A stretch of DNA of 64,000 nt from Dickeya aquatica (GTDB lineage Bacteria > Pseudomonadota > Gammaproteobacteria > Enterobacterales > Enterobacteriaceae), in assembly GCF_900095885.1 (NCBI RefSeq), contig NZ_LT615367.1, forward strand, positions 2,108,001-2,172,000, in the 5' to 3' direction. A model generated the notes under the pieces. That model was given only the letters and a program-made list of their open reading frames with translations, was not told where the DNA came from and searched no databases. The first letter of the stretch is position 1, and each line of letters starts with the position of its first letter. Made by a program: the position numbers and the translations under genes. Shown one piece after another: positions 1-13,590 of this stretch.

Positions 1-1512
1 AACGCCCAGGGTGAAATTGAAATCCAGGTCGGTGATGAAGTAGACGTAGCGCTGGACGCAGTAGAAGACGGCTTCGGCGAAACGCTGCTGTCTCGCGAAA
101 AAGCTAAACGTCACGAAGCATGGCTGATGCTGGAAAAAGCTTACGAAGAAGCGGCTACTGTTACCGGTGTGATTAACGGTAAAGTGAAAGGCGGTTTCAC
201 CGTTGAGCTGAACGGTATTCGTGCGTTCCTGCCGGGTTCACTGGTAGATGTTCGTCCGGTACGTGACACCCTGCATCTGGAAGGCAAAGAGCTTGAGTTC
301 AAAGTTATCAAGCTGGACCAGAAGCGCAACAACGTTGTGGTTTCCCGTCGTGCCGTTATCGAATCTGAAAATAGCGCAGAACGTGATCAACTGCTGGAAA
401 ACCTGCAAGAAGGCATGGAAGTTAAAGGTATCGTTAAGAACCTCACTGACTACGGTGCATTCGTTGATCTGGGCGGTGTTGACGGCCTGCTGCACATCAC
501 CGATATGGCTTGGAAACGTGTTAAACATCCGAGCGAAATCGTCAATGTGGGCGACGAAATCACTGTTAAAGTGCTGAAGTTTGACCGCGAACGTACCCGT
601 GTATCCCTGGGCCTGAAACAGCTGGGTGAAGATCCGTGGGTGGCTATCGCTAAACGTTACCCGGAAGGCACCAAGCTGACTGGTCGCGTAACTAACCTGA
701 CTGATTACGGCTGCTTCGTTGAAATTGAAGAAGGTGTTGAAGGTCTGGTACACGTTTCTGAAATGGACTGGACTAACAAGAACATCCATCCGTCCAAAGT
801 AGTTAATGTGGGCGACGTGGTTGAAGTTATGGTTCTGGATATCGATGAAGAACGTCGTCGTATCTCCTTGGGCCTGAAACAGTGCAAAGCCAATCCGTGG
901 CAGCAGTTTGCTGAAACCCACAATAAAGGCGACCGTGTAGAAGGTAAGATTAAGTCAATCACTGACTTTGGTATCTTCATCGGTCTGGATGGCGGCATTG
1001 ATGGTCTGGTGCACCTGTCTGACATTTCCTGGAACGTGGCTGGTGAAGAAGCCGTTCGCGAATACAAGAAAGGTGACGAAATCGCTGCTGTTGTATTGCA
1101 GGTTGATGCAGAGCGTGAGCGTATCTCTCTGGGCGTGAAACAGCTGGCTGAAGATCCGTTCAATAACTACCTGTCTGTTAACAAGAAAGGTGCGATTGTT
1201 ACGGGTAAAGTCACCGCAGTTGACGCCAAAGGTGCTACAGTTGAATTAGCTGACGGTGTTGAAGGTTACCTGCGCGCTTCTGAAGCCTCTCGTGATCGCA
1301 TCGAAGATGCCACGCTGGTTCTGAACGTTGGTGATGAAATCGAAGCCAAATACACTGGCGTTGATCGTAAGAACCGCGTAGTTAGCCTGTCCATCCGTGC
1401 TAAGGATGAAGCTGACGAGAAAGATGCTATCGCTTCTGTTAATAACAAACCGGAAGAAAGCAATTTCTCTAACGCGATGGCTGAAGCGTTCAAAGCCGCT
1501 AAAGGCGAGTAA
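1..1512 (+). CDS. rpsA: 30S ribosomal protein S1, 5' end outside window
   Basis: Ribosomal protein S1 of the small subunit, which binds mRNA and helps initiation on structured or weak-SD messages. The reading frame is open from base 1, so the gene starts upstream; about 503 C-terminal codons are present. Repeated S1 (OB-fold) modules are visible, each with a G-x-V-x-x-(I/L)-T-D-(Y/F)-G-x-F-(V/I) pattern (for example [59 protein letters not shown]). The first ATG at 127 is internal, since the preceding codons also translate as S1. It is followed by ihfB, as in other enterobacteria. Confidence 0.98.
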   Translation, partial: NAQGEIEIQVGDEVDVALDAVEDGFGETLLSREKAKRHEAWLMLEKAYEEAATVTGVINGKVKGGFTVELNGIRAFLPGSLVDVRPVRDTLHLEGKELEFKVIKLDQKRNNVVVSRRAVIESENSAERDQLLENLQEGMEVKGIVKNLTDYGAFVDLGGVDGLLHITDMAWKRVKHPSEIVNVGDEITVKVLKFDRERTRVSLGLKQLGEDPWVAIAKRYPEGTKLTGRVTNLTDYGCFVEIEEGVEGLVHVSEMDWTNKNIHPSKVVNVGDVVEVMVLDIDEERRRISLGLKQCKANPWQQFAETHNKGDRVEGKIKSITDFGIFIGLDGGIDGLVHLSDISWNVAGEEAVREYKKGDEIAAVVLQVDAERERISLGVKQLAEDPFNNYLSVNKKGAIVTGKVTAVDAKGATVELADGVEGYLRASEASRDRIEDATLVLNVGDEIEAKYTGVDRKNRVVSLSIRAKDEADEKDAIASVNNKPEESNFSNAMAEAFKAAKGE

Positions 1513-1610
1513 TGACGGTGGGGTGGGCAGTAATGGTTGGTTATTTTCTGCTCAGCCTTAAACGGTAGTAAGTTAATGTGGTGTGAACTGACCACACACT
1601 TGGAGGAAGC

Positions 1611-1895
1611 ATGACCAAGTCTGAACTTATCGAAAGACTTGCTGGACAGCAATCTCATATCCCGGCCAAGTTGGTTGAGGATGCCGTCAAAGAGATGCTG
1701 GAACAGATGGCTACAACGCTGGCCAGTGGTGACCGCATCGAGATTCGCGGGTTTGGCAGTTTTTCACTCCACTACCGTGCACCGCGTGTTGGCCGTAATC
1801 CTAAAACCGGTGAAAAAGTGGAGCTGGAAGGCAAATATGTTCCGCATTTTAAACCGGGCAAAGAATTGCGTGACCGCGCCAATATCTACGAGTGA
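1611..1895 (+). CDS. ihfB: Integration host factor subunit beta
   Basis: Small DNA-bending nucleoid protein of the HU/IHF family, working as a heterodimer with IhfA in recombination, replication and transcription. The 94-residue length is normal. The family signature is present ([17 protein letters not shown], then [13 protein letters not shown], where the proline-containing beta arm enters the minor groove). A strong ribosome binding site (GGAGG) lies just before the ATG. It lies about 100 bp after rpsA, as in E. coli, and is followed by an intrinsic terminator. Confidence 0.98.
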   Translation: MTKSELIERLAGQQSHIPAKLVEDAVKEMLEQMATTLASGDRIEIRGFGSFSLHYRAPRVGRNPKTGEKVELEGKYVPHFKPGKELRDRANIYE

Positions 1896-1923
1896 CAGTC
1901 AACTGTCATCTCTATGTAATAAA

Positions 1924-1950
1924 TAGCACCCGCAGGGTGCTATTTTTTTA
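1924..1950 (+). terminator. Intrinsic terminator after ihfB
   Basis: A short GC-rich stem (TAGCACCC paired with GGGTGCTA) is followed by a run of seven T. It ends the rpsA-ihfB transcript. Confidence 0.85.
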
Positions 1951-2040
1951 TCGCTATTCAGGGTATTTTAGCGAGTCGCTGATCGCGGTATCACGACTAC
2001 CATGATTATTTTGCCAACAGTACGTAGGCAATAATGGGTT

Positions 2041-2262
2041 CTATTTTTTGTGGGGCCTGTAACCACGTATTGAATAGATTACCCAGTCCCTGTTTCTTAT
2101 AGTCTGCGTCACAACTTCCCGAAGTGCCTTTTTGTCCGAGTCCATAAGTGCCACCGCCTTCCGCTTTAATCTGGCAATCAACGCGATGTCAGTAGACGCG
2201 GTTAAACCGGGTGAAGGGTGAATAGTGTGTTGAAGAAGGGAAATAACGTGATGTTGCTCCAC
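2041..2262 (-). CDS. Small hypothetical protein, doubtful
   Basis: A 73-codon frame from a GTG in the gap between ihfB and the convergent his operon. The product is basic, ends in HKK, and resembles no family I recognise. There is no convincing ribosome binding site before the GTG. It could be a decayed gene or a chance frame at the point where the his block joins ihfB. The rest of the 1951-2297 gap shows nothing else I can name. Confidence 0.25.
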   Translation of the reverse strand: MEQHHVISLLQHTIHPSPGLTASTDIALIARLKRKAVALMDSDKKALREVVTQTIRNRDWVIYSIRGYRPHKK

Positions 2263-2297
2263 CGGACAGGTAAATAACCGGTGAAGCGGGTGACGAG

Positions 2298-2905
2298 TTA
2301 GCGGTTATGCCGCTCTTTTAAGCGATCGATAATGGTGCCCAAATCCAGTTCTTGATCCTGAAGCAGAACCAGCAGGTGGTACATTAAATCTGCGGCTTCG
2401 TTGGTCAGTTCTTCTTTATCATGCACAGTAGCGGCTAACGCAGTTTCCAGCCCTTCTTCACCTACTTTCTGCGCAATGCGTTTGGTGCCACTGGCGTAGA
2501 GTTTCGCGGTATAAGAGCTGCCTGGGTCGGCATGTTTGCGCTCCGCCAGTAGCTGTTCGAGCTGATAAAGAAATTGCCACTGTGCTTGTGCCGGATGGAA
2601 ACAACTGGTGTTGCCAAGATGGCAGGTTGGGCCGATAGGGTTGACCAGAATCAGCAGGGTATCGTTGTCACAATCGGGTGTGATGGAAACCACATTGAGA
2701 AAATGGCCAGAGGATTCTCCTTTTGTCCACAGACGCTGCTTGGTGCGGGAGTAGAAGGTAACTTTACCGCTTTGCAGGGTAGCCTGTAATGCGTCCTGAT
2801 TCATGTAGCCCATCATCAGCACTTCACCGGAAACCGCATGTTGCACGATGACTGGCATCATGCCGTCGGTTTTTTGCCAGTCAAGCTGGCTCTGTTGCTG
2901 TTCGG

Positions 2906-2912
<7 letters not shown>
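2298..2912 (-). CDS. hisI: Bifunctional phosphoribosyl-AMP cyclohydrolase / phosphoribosyl-ATP pyrophosphatase
   Basis: Catalyses steps 2 and 3 of histidine synthesis: hydrolysis of PR-ATP to PR-AMP, then ring opening to ProFAR. The N-terminal cyclohydrolase half carries [10 protein letters not shown], the TKGESSGHF motif and zinc-type residues ([16 protein letters not shown]). The C-terminal pyrophosphatase half carries the [12 protein letters not shown] and [14 protein letters not shown] helices. The length of 204 aa matches enterobacterial HisIE. It is the last gene of the his operon and overlaps hisF by 7 bp. Confidence 0.97.
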
Positions 2913-4407
<1,495 letters not shown>

Positions 4408-5001
4408 TTACATCTCCAGAAAATTTTTCAGTAGCTGTGCACCGGCTGCACCAGAACGTTCAGGATGGAACTGGACGCCGTAGAAGTTCTCTTGCTGCAC
4501 GGCTGCCGTGAACGCTTCGCCATAATGCGATTGTGCAATGGTATTTGCACACAATGGCATGGCATAGCTGTGGACAAAATAGAAGTGTGTGCCATCGGGA
4601 ATATCACGAAACAGGCGGTGGCCTGCCTGTGATGTCACCTGATTCCACCCCATGTGCGGCAAAGGCAGACCGTGGTCAGCCATTTGTTGTACCGGGGTAT
4701 CCACCAGCCCAAGCGTACGTACGCCACCGCTCTCTTCACTGTGACTGCCTAATAATTGCATACCGAGACAGATACCCAGCACCGGCTGGGTACAGGCTTT
4801 CACTAACTCGATAAGCTCGCGTTCGGCCAACTGTGCCATGGCTGCCTGGGCAGTGCCGACACCGGGCAGGAAGAGCTTATCGGCCCGTAGCACGACCTCT
4901 GGTGCACGGCTGACTTGTGGCTGATAGCCCAGTCGTTGTACGGCGTACATCACTGACGAGAGATTTGCGCAGCCGGTGTCCAGAATGACGACGTTCATCA
5001 C
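4408..5001 (-). CDS. hisH: Imidazole glycerol phosphate synthase glutaminase subunit
   Basis: Class I glutamine amidotransferase that feeds ammonia to HisF. The nucleophile elbow is [13 protein letters not shown] (catalytic Cys) and the His-Glu pair is in VQFHPERSG. Length 197 aa. The start overlaps the hisB stop by 4 bp. The second methionine of the MM start gives the usual [10 protein letters not shown]-terminus and may be the real one. Confidence 0.97.
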   Translation of the reverse strand: MMNVVILDTGCANLSSVMYAVQRLGYQPQVSRAPEVVLRADKLFLPGVGTAQAAMAQLAERELIELVKACTQPVLGICLGMQLLGSHSEESGGVRTLGLVDTPVQQMADHGLPLPHMGWNQVTSQAGHRLFRDIPDGTHFYFVHSYAMPLCANTIAQSHYGEAFTAAVQQENFYGVQFHPERSGAAGAQLLKNFLEM

Positions 5002-6064
5002 AGCACCCCTTTGGAGCTTGGCAGTGTGTTGCCATCAACCCGAATCGCCTGACGCAGCGTACGACCAAAGACCTTAAACAGGCTTTCCACACGGTGATGA
5101 TCATTACGACCTTTGGTTTTCAGGTGCAGTGTGCAGCCCATCGCATAAGACAGTGAGCGGAAGAAATGTTCAACCATCTCAGTGCTCAGATCGCCCACGC
5201 GCTGATAATTAAACTCTGCTTTATATTCAAGATGAGGGCGACCAGAGATATCCAGCGCACAGCGTGCCAGGCACTCATCCATCGGCAACACAAAACCAAA
5301 ACGGCCAATTCCGCGTTTGTCACCCAGCGCTTTATTCAGCGCTTCGCCCAGCGCCAGCGCGGTGTCTTCGACGGTGTGGTGATCATCAATGTACAAATCG
5401 CCTTTTACATCGATATTCATGCGAAAACCGCCATGGGTGGAGATTTGATCCAGCATGTGATCGAAAAAGCCGACGCCAGTATGGATTTTGCTGCTGCCTT
5501 CTCTGTCGAGCCAGACGTTGACATCGATGGCCGTTTCACGAGTAATACGGCTGACGTGTGCGTGACGATCGCGGCGCGTCAGTTGTGTGGTGATGGCCTG
5601 CCAGTTGAGGCCGTCACGCTGATAACGCAGACCGGTAATGCCCATATTCTGCGCCAGTTGTACATCGGTTTCCCGGTCGCCAATCACGTAGCTGTTGGCG
5701 CTGTCCATCACGTTCTCTTTGAGGAAGGCATCGACCAGAGCGGTTTTGGGCTTACGGCAATCGCAGTTATCGCCGGGGAAATGCGGGCAAATCAAGACAC
5801 GTTCAAAGTGGATGCCCTGAGAGGTGAAAATTTGCATCATCAACTGATGCGGCGGATCAAAATCCGCCTGCGGGAAACTGCTGGTGCCAAGACCATCCTG
5901 ATTGGTGATCATCACCAGTTTGAAGCCCGCTTGCTGCAACGACAGCAATGAGGGGATCACATTCGGCTCCAGCGCCAGCTTGTCCAGCCGGTCAACCTGA
6001 AAGTCTTCGGGGGCTCAGCAATCAGTGTGCCGTCGCGGTCGATGAAAAGGTACTTTAATCCCAC
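4998..6064 (-). pseudogene. hisB: Histidinol-phosphatase / IGP dehydratase, broken by a one-base frameshift
   Basis: Bifunctional enzyme of histidine synthesis: an N-terminal HAD phosphatase and a C-terminal IGP dehydratase ([14 protein letters not shown], then [31 protein letters not shown]). A GTG at 6064, behind GAGGAA, begins [19 protein letters not shown] with the catalytic Asp9 and Asp11. The frame is then lost at 6008-6013, next to a run of five G/C, where the expected [10 protein letters not shown] continues one base out. The 1067-bp span is one short of 356 codons. Restoring one base gives a normal 355-aa HisB. From the first downstream ATG (5960) only a protein lacking the phosphatase nucleophile is made. 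Because all other his genes are intact, a sequencing or assembly error is quite possible. Confidence 0.9.
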
Positions 6065-6078
6065 AGTGATTCCTCAAA

Positions 6079-8456
<2,378 letters not shown>

Positions 8457-8460
8457 GAGC

Positions 8461-9360
8461 TTACTCCATCATTTTCTCGATAGGCAGTACCAGAATAGAG
8501 CTGGCACCCAGTGATTTCAGTTTCTCCATAGTTTCCCAAAATAGGGTTTCACTGCTGACCATGTGCATGGCAACACGGTTCTGGTCGCCGGCCAGCGGCA
8601 GAATGGTCGGGCGTTCGGCTCCGGGCAGTAACGCAATCACTTCTTCCAGGCGATCGCTCGGCGCGTGCAACATGATGTATTTGGATTCTCGGGCCTGAAT
8701 CACGCCTTGCATACGGGTGAGCAGTTTATCGATCAACTGCTGTTTTTCGGTGGGCATCTCGCCATCACGCTGAATCAGACAGGCTTTGGAGCGATAAATC
8801 ACTTCGACTTCACGCAAGCCATTGGCCTCAAGCGTGGCACCGGTAGACACCAAATCGCAGATAGCATCGGCAAGGCCTGCGCGCGGCGCGACTTCGACAG
8901 AACCGTTGAGCAGGCAAGATTTAAAGCTGACACCTTGTTTATCAAGATATTTTTTCAGCAGGTGAGGGTAAGAGGTTGCAATACGTTTATTGTCGAGACA
9001 CTGCGGGCCGGTGTACTCCTCATCGAGTGGCATAGCCAAAGACAGACGGCAGCCACCGAAATCGAGGCGGCGCAGTGTGAAGTAACGCGGGTCTTCACCC
9101 TGTGCCCGTCGGTTTAACAACTCTTCTTCCAGCACGTTTTCACCGATGATGCCTAAATCGACGACGCCGTCCATCACCAGACCGGGAATATCGTCATCGC
9201 GTACCCGCAGAATATCGATAGGCATGTTCTCGGCGAACGCTATCAAACGCTGCTGGTGCAGGTTGATCTTGATACCGCACCGCGCCAGTAATTCCCTTGA
9301 GTCATCGCTCAGGCGGCCTGATTTCTGCATTGCGATACGTAAACGTGTTTTATCCAGCAT
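8461..9360 (-). CDS. hisG: ATP phosphoribosyltransferase, long form
   Basis: First and feedback-inhibited step of histidine synthesis (ATP + PRPP). At 299 aa it is the long HisG, with a C-terminal histidine-sensing ACT-like domain, so no HisZ is needed. Motifs include [37 protein letters not shown] and the PRPP loop [18 protein letters not shown]. It is the first structural gene after the leader and attenuator. Confidence 0.98.
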   Translation of the reverse strand: MLDKTRLRIAMQKSGRLSDDSRELLARCGIKINLHQQRLIAFAENMPIDILRVRDDDIPGLVMDGVVDLGIIGENVLEEELLNRRAQGEDPRYFTLRRLDFGGCRLSLAMPLDEEYTGPQCLDNKRIATSYPHLLKKYLDKQGVSFKSCLLNGSVEVAPRAGLADAICDLVSTGATLEANGLREVEVIYRSKACLIQRDGEMPTEKQQLIDKLLTRMQGVIQARESKYIMLHAPSDRLEEVIALLPGAERPTILPLAGDQNRVAMHMVSSETLFWETMEKLKSLGASSILVLPIEKMME

Positions 9361-9430
9361 GTGAACCTCAATTTATCCTGTCTGTGATGCCTGTTAAGCA
9401 GGCTTTTTAAAAAATTCCGGGCAATAAAAA

Positions 9431-9460
9431 AAGCCCCCGGAATCGATCTTCCGGGGGCTT
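9431..9460 (-). terminator. his operon attenuator terminator
   Basis: A perfect 12-bp stem (9431-9442 with 9449-9460, AAGCCCCCGGAA/TTCCGGGGGCTT) has a 6-base loop and is followed, in the minus direction, by a run of T. It lies between the leader peptide and hisG, the position of the classical his attenuator. It should fold when ribosomes read the His codons without stalling. Confidence 0.93.
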
Positions 9461-9520
9461 TTCTACGCGCTTACCGCCACTGGAAGATAGGTCGTCTTCC
9501 AGCACCAATCGCCTGAAAGA

Positions 9521-9568
9521 CTAGTCAGGGTGATGGTGATGATGGTGGTTGAAGTTAACGCGTAACAT
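9521..9568 (-). CDS. hisL: his operon leader peptide, six consecutive histidines
   Basis: A 15-codon frame reading MLRVNFNHHHHHHPD then stop, preceded by a purine-rich site (AGAGAG). The E. coli leader is similar but has seven His. Ribosome stalling at the His codons when charged tRNA-His is scarce would prevent the downstream attenuator hairpin from forming. It is too short for ordinary ORF calling but unmistakable in this context. Confidence 0.95.
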   Translation of the reverse strand: MLRVNFNHHHHHHPD

Positions 9569-9826
9569 AATTTTTCTCTCTACGATGTTTTAGTATATTG
9601 CGACGGGTTGGCTGATAAGCTAACACCCGCGTCTTTAGGGAAGTAACCTAAACCATGTTGATAGCGTCGCGCAACATTTTTTTATCGCGGCTGTTTTTTA
9701 GTTACGCTGATTTTTAGCCGTGCCGTTTTTGGGCATAGAATAAAAGCAGTCTGGCGATGAAATCAGGGGACGGGTGCATAATGTCCCAATGAGATACGAC
9801 AACAGGGCCGGGAGGTCAGAATCCGC

Positions 9827-10648
9827 ATGAAAAAGATATCGATTATCGGGCTTGGCTGGCTTGGTATGCCGCTGGCACTGGCATTGCAGTCTCGCGGGTA
9901 TCAGGTGGTTGGCAGTAAAACGACGGCCGATGGCGTAAGCGCGGCACGGCTGTCTGGGGTGGCATGCCATTGCCTGAGCCTGACGCCGGAGATTAACGTC
10001 GATGCTGAGGGGCTTGAGGCGCTGCTGAATGTTGATGCGCTGATTATCACCTTACCGCCAGGGCGCGTTGAGCGAGCCGGCGGGCATTATTTGCAGGCGG
10101 TTGAGCAGGTGGTGAACAGCGCGCTGGCATTCGGCGTGGCGCGCATTATCTATACCAGTTCGATATCGGTTTATGGTGCAGTCAGTGGGCGGATAAAAGA
10201 AAATTGCCTGCCTAAACCTGAAACACATGCAGGCCAGGTGTTATATCAACTGGAGCAGTGGCTGCATGCTCTGCCACATACTGAGGTCGATATTCTCAGG
10301 CTGGCCGGATTAGTGGGCGACAATCGCCACCCCGGACGTTTTCTTGCCGGTCGGCAGGATGTGCTGGATGGCAGCCACGGTGTCAATCTGGTGCATCTTG
10401 AGGATGTTATTTCGGCGATTCTGCTGCTGCTGCAACGTCCGCACGGCGGACATTTATATAATTTGTGCGCACCAGCTCACCCCGCCAAACAGGATTTTTA
10501 TCCGCAACAAGCGCACCGTATGGGTCTTGAGCCACCGCAGTTTTTACCCGGCGACCCATCTGTTGCCAGAATTATTGACGGGCAACGCATCTGCGTTGAA
10601 CTGGGGTTTGAATACCAGCATCCCGACCCGATGACGATGATGTTCTGA
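9827..10648 (+). CDS. yeeZ: NAD(P)-binding SDR-type epimerase/dehydratase homologue
   Basis: Extended short-chain dehydrogenase-like protein of unknown substrate. The N-terminus KKISIIGLGWLGMPLALAL is a Rossmann GxGxxG loop, and IIYTSSISVYGAVSG contains the Ser and Tyr of the SDR active-site region. Length 273 aa, cytosolic. In E. coli yeeZ lies beside the his leader, as here, divergent from hisL. A GGAGG precedes the ATG. Confidence 0.9.
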   Translation: MKKISIIGLGWLGMPLALALQSRGYQVVGSKTTADGVSAARLSGVACHCLSLTPEINVDAEGLEALLNVDALIITLPPGRVERAGGHYLQAVEQVVNSALAFGVARIIYTSSISVYGAVSGRIKENCLPKPETHAGQVLYQLEQWLHALPHTEVDILRLAGLVGDNRHPGRFLAGRQDVLDGSHGVNLVHLEDVISAILLLLQRPHGGHLYNLCAPAHPAKQDFYPQQAHRMGLEPPQFLPGDPSVARIIDGQRICVELGFEYQHPDPMTMMF

Positions 10649-10712
10649 GTGTGCGTATTGCCTTTCAGACAAGGGCGCGCAAGCTGAGCTATCCTTTTCA
10701 GCACCGTGATGA

Positions 10713-10747
10713 ACAGGCGTTATCCCTAATTATGTGATAACGCCTGT
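10713..10747. terminator. 12-bp hairpin between convergent yeeZ and citB
   Basis: Perfect inverted repeat ACAGGCGTTATC / GATAACGCCTGT (10713-10724 and 10736-10747) with an 11-base loop. There is no T-run on either side, so it may slow or protect 3' ends rather than act as a classical intrinsic terminator. Confidence 0.5.
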
Positions 10748-10809
10748 GCCGCGGTGTGTTCTTGACGGAGGAAAAAACCGATGATGGGAAAAATCAGCAA
10801 CGGCGCGGC

Positions 10810-11535
10810 TTAATCCAGCTGCTTCTTGCGGTAAAGCCGTCGTGGATGACCTATTTTGCCATAACGCATTTCCACATCCAGAAACTGGTTTTCCAGCCCA
10901 AACTCCAGATAACGCCGGGCCGTTGTTTTGCTAAGGCCGGTGCGTGCAACGACGTCATCAACAGAGAATAGCGCGGCCGGGTCTTCCATAAAAAGTTGCT
11001 TCACCAGATTCAGCGTATTCTCTTCAATGCCTTTGCTCCCAGGCCCGTTTGGTGTAGTAGAGGCCTGTAACTGATAGAGCACATCCACGTTTTGCTGATC
11101 GACCACCTTATAGGTGTGTTGGGTTTTCACAAACTGGATAAAACGCTCCAGTGAGGAGCGCAGCCTGGGGTAGGAAACCGGTTTAATAATGTAATCAAAT
11201 GCGCCACAGCGGATAGCTTGTGCACAGGTATTCATATCACTGGCGGCGGTAATAAAAATAACCGAACAGTTAATGCTGCGCATTAGCTCACTTTCGATAA
11301 GCTGAACACCTTCGCCATCAGGCAGATAATTATCCAGTAGCATCAGCCGGGGTTTGTGCTGTTGCAGCATCCGTTTGGCTTCCAGCAGCGTTGACGCCAT
11401 ACCCACTACCCGCAGTGCAAAATGCTTTTCGATAAACTCGGCATGAATGTGGGCCAATTTGCGTTCATCTTCAACGATCAGAACATCGAAGTTTTCAATC
11501 GGCCTTTGCGGCGGCGCGGTGCTAGCGATTGGCAT
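10810..11535 (-). CDS. citB: Two-component response regulator, CitB/DpiA type
   Basis: Receiver plus HTH regulator of the CitB/DpiA/DcuR family that activates citrate genes. The receiver has acidic residues in IVEDE (about 21-24), phospho-acceptor Asp68 in MLLDNYLPDGEG, Thr in FITAAS and Lys118 in IIKP. The C-terminal helix-turn-helix is FSVDDVVARTGLSKTTARRYLEF (about 173-196). Length 241 aa. It is transcribed with the sensor upstream (19 bp gap) and divergently from the transporter gene. It could equally be named dpiA. Confidence 0.9.
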   Translation of the reverse strand: MPIASTAPPQRPIENFDVLIVEDERKLAHIHAEFIEKHFALRVVGMASTLLEAKRMLQQHKPRLMLLDNYLPDGEGVQLIESELMRSINCSVIFITAASDMNTCAQAIRCGAFDYIIKPVSYPRLRSSLERFIQFVKTQHTYKVVDQQNVDVLYQLQASTTPNGPGSKGIEENTLNLVKQLFMEDPAALFSVDDVVARTGLSKTTARRYLEFGLENQFLDVEMRYGKIGHPRRLYRKKQLD

Positions 11536-11554
11536 GGTACTCTCATTCTCTTTT

Positions 11555-13168
11555 TTAGGTTATAGATTGGTTAAACGTGGTGTTTTTGGGAATAAAAATA
11601 GAAAAAATGGCACCATGCGGAGGGTTATCTGAGACTTCTATCACCCCTTGAGCCTGGCTGACATAGCTTGAGACTAAATGTAGCCCCAGACCGTGATCGC
11701 CCTCCAGTTTGCTGGTAACACCCATCTCAAATACCCGATCGGCAATATCGGGGTCAATCCCTGTTCCTTGATCGGCCACTTCAATGACCAATTCTTGCTC
11801 ACCGTCATAGATATAAACCTCGACAGGGTAATGCGGCAATGGACAAGCGAGCGTGGCTTCTACGGCATTATCGATAACATTACCGATGATTGACATCAAT
11901 TCGGTCTCACTCAGCGAAGGCGGAATGGTGTTGAGCTGGCAGCGCGGATCAAAGCTCAGTTCAATGCCTTTCTCACGGGCACTGGCGAATTTACCGAGCA
12001 GTAAACCACACAGAGCTGGCGAGCAGATACGGCTGGAGATGAAATCCAGCACCGCTTGCGCCCCTTCAGATTGTGCTTCAATGTAACGAATCGCTTCTTC
12101 ATAGCGCTTGAGGTGCAGTAACCCCGCGAGGGTGGCGGTCCAGTTTAGCTGTTCATGACGCAGGATGCGCAGGCTGTTGGCATAGCGCTTCACCTGGCTT
12201 AACTGCATGCTCAGGGTATGAATATCATTCTTATCACGAAAACTGATGACCCAGCCTTGCAGTTCGTCTTCGAGCATAATACGTACCCGGCTGGCGATGA
12301 CCGTCACCTGATTAAAGCGGCAAATTTCATCATGGGTATCGTTTTTCCACATCGTGTCACAGGAGAAAAAGGGAACCGGTGTGATGACGTCATCTATCAA
12401 TAGGCCCCGCAGTTGCCAGGATGGCATACCCAACCCCAGCAAATCCTTTGCGGCATGATTGATAACGGCAATACGGCGTTGTTGGTCGATAGCGATGACG
12501 CCTTCATAAATGGATTCCAGCAGCGCTTTTTGCTGGCGCACCAGTAGCCTGATTTCCAGCGGCTCTAAACCAAACATCTGTTTTTTCAGGTTGCGGGAAA
12601 ACCACCAGGAGAAGAAGAACAGAGCAATCAGCATACTGGTGATAAATAGTCCGACACTCGCTACCTTGCTCCAGGTCAGGTTATCGATACGTTTTTTCAG
12701 ATAGCCGACAGAGACAATACCAATGACCTGATCACCATCCATAATTGGCGCTTTGCTGCGCAGTGAAATGCCGATAGCACCCCGGCGTAATGTAATGGAG
12801 CTTTGTCCTTCCAGAACCTCTTTATTGTCACCCCCAATCATTTCAGTTCCAAGGAGGGACGGTTGTTCAGAATGATAAAGATGGGTAGCACTGTTATCGC
12901 CAATGACAATAAAGCTGGCATCGCTGCGGGCTTTAATTTGATCAACCAGATTGTCGATAGTGGTGGTATCGCGTTGTTTCACTGCCTCGACCAGCGAAGG
13001 AATAATGGCGATTTCGCGCGCTTGAATTTGCGCCCGGCTGCCTAACTCATCGTAGAGTTGCTGATCTACTGTCCGATAATAGTAAACCCCCGCACTGATA
13101 AACAGCAGCGAGAAAAAAATCATCAGGTAGATAAACAGTTTGATATGAAAGGGGAGTCTGACAGTCAT
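11555..13168 (-). CDS. citA: Sensor histidine kinase, CitA/DpiB type
   Basis: Membrane sensor of the CitA/DcuS family. TM1 is about residues 8-30 and TM2 about 168-190. Between them lies a periplasmic PDC/PAS domain with the family pattern LRSKAPIMDGDQVIGIVSVGYL. A cytosolic PAS (about 210-310) follows, then the phospho-His338 in ILRHEQLN. The catalytic domain has N boxes (NVIDNAVEA, about 430), DQGTG (466-470) and DHGLGL (491-496). Length 537 aa. By context it senses citrate and drives CitB, with the target operon divergent across a 420-bp intergenic region. Confidence 0.9.
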   Translation of the reverse strand: MTVRLPFHIKLFIYLMIFFSLLFISAGVYYYRTVDQQLYDELGSRAQIQAREIAIIPSLVEAVKQRDTTTIDNLVDQIKARSDASFIVIGDNSATHLYHSEQPSLLGTEMIGGDNKEVLEGQSSITLRRGAIGISLRSKAPIMDGDQVIGIVSVGYLKKRIDNLTWSKVASVGLFITSMLIALFFFSWWFSRNLKKQMFGLEPLEIRLLVRQQKALLESIYEGVIAIDQQRRIAVINHAAKDLLGLGMPSWQLRGLLIDDVITPVPFFSCDTMWKNDTHDEICRFNQVTVIASRVRIMLEDELQGWVISFRDKNDIHTLSMQLSQVKRYANSLRILRHEQLNWTATLAGLLHLKRYEEAIRYIEAQSEGAQAVLDFISSRICSPALCGLLLGKFASAREKGIELSFDPRCQLNTIPPSLSETELMSIIGNVIDNAVEATLACPLPHYPVEVYIYDGEQELVIEVADQGTGIDPDIADRVFEMGVTSKLEGDHGLGLHLVSSYVSQAQGVIEVSDNPPHGAIFSIFIPKNTTFNQSIT

Positions 13169-13396
13169 ATTGTGCCTATTACCTGTAAAGTGCTGAATTG
13201 ACGTTGGCTAATTTATCATGAAAGGCGTAAAAAGAAGGGAACAAAAAATCGTCTTGTGAAGCGCTACGCATAAAAAATAGCATTGACGTTTATTGGTGAT
13301 TTTGAACGCCGTGTAAAATAAACGTCACGTTTTATTTCATAATGATTACTTTTTTTAAACATAAAATCCATTTATTGCCCATGGTGCTTTAAACAT

Positions 13397-13507
13397 CATA
13401 AAAACCATAAAAACTACGCAGAATGCTCTGTATTTTTTTATTTTTAATTATTTGATTTTAAAAGATAAATTAATTAAAACCATTAAAACCATAAGTGCCA
13501 TTAAAAC
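13397..13507. promoter_or_regulatory. Tandem 9-bp repeats in the citA-transporter intergenic region, probable CitB operator
   Basis: Two arrays of AT-rich 9-mers lie in the divergent intergenic region. CATAAAAAC occurs twice head to tail at 13397-13405 and 13406-13414. Four units in register follow at 13472-13507 (AATTAAAAC, CATTAAAAC, CATAAGTGC, CATTAAAAC). CitB/DpiA-type regulators are known to bind AT-rich DNA between these divergent genes, so an operator is the simplest reading. The rest of 13169-13590 is very AT-rich, with an imperfect palindrome near 13316-13337. Confidence 0.6.
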
Positions 13508-13590
13508 TCATTTTTTAATTTGAGGATTGTCACATAATAATAGGACTTGACCTCTTACTATGCCCGGGAAAATAACGAGGGGAGAAGGTT

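Noticed and set aside
238..921. A 227-codon minus-strand frame within rpsA
   Set aside because: Antisense to repeated S1 domains. It has no family resemblance.
5166..5951. A 261-codon plus-strand frame opposite hisB
   Set aside because: Antisense shadow of a conserved gene, with no ribosome site and no domain.
13250..13275. CRP site near the citA start
   Set aside because: Only the TGTGA half matches; the other arm is poor.
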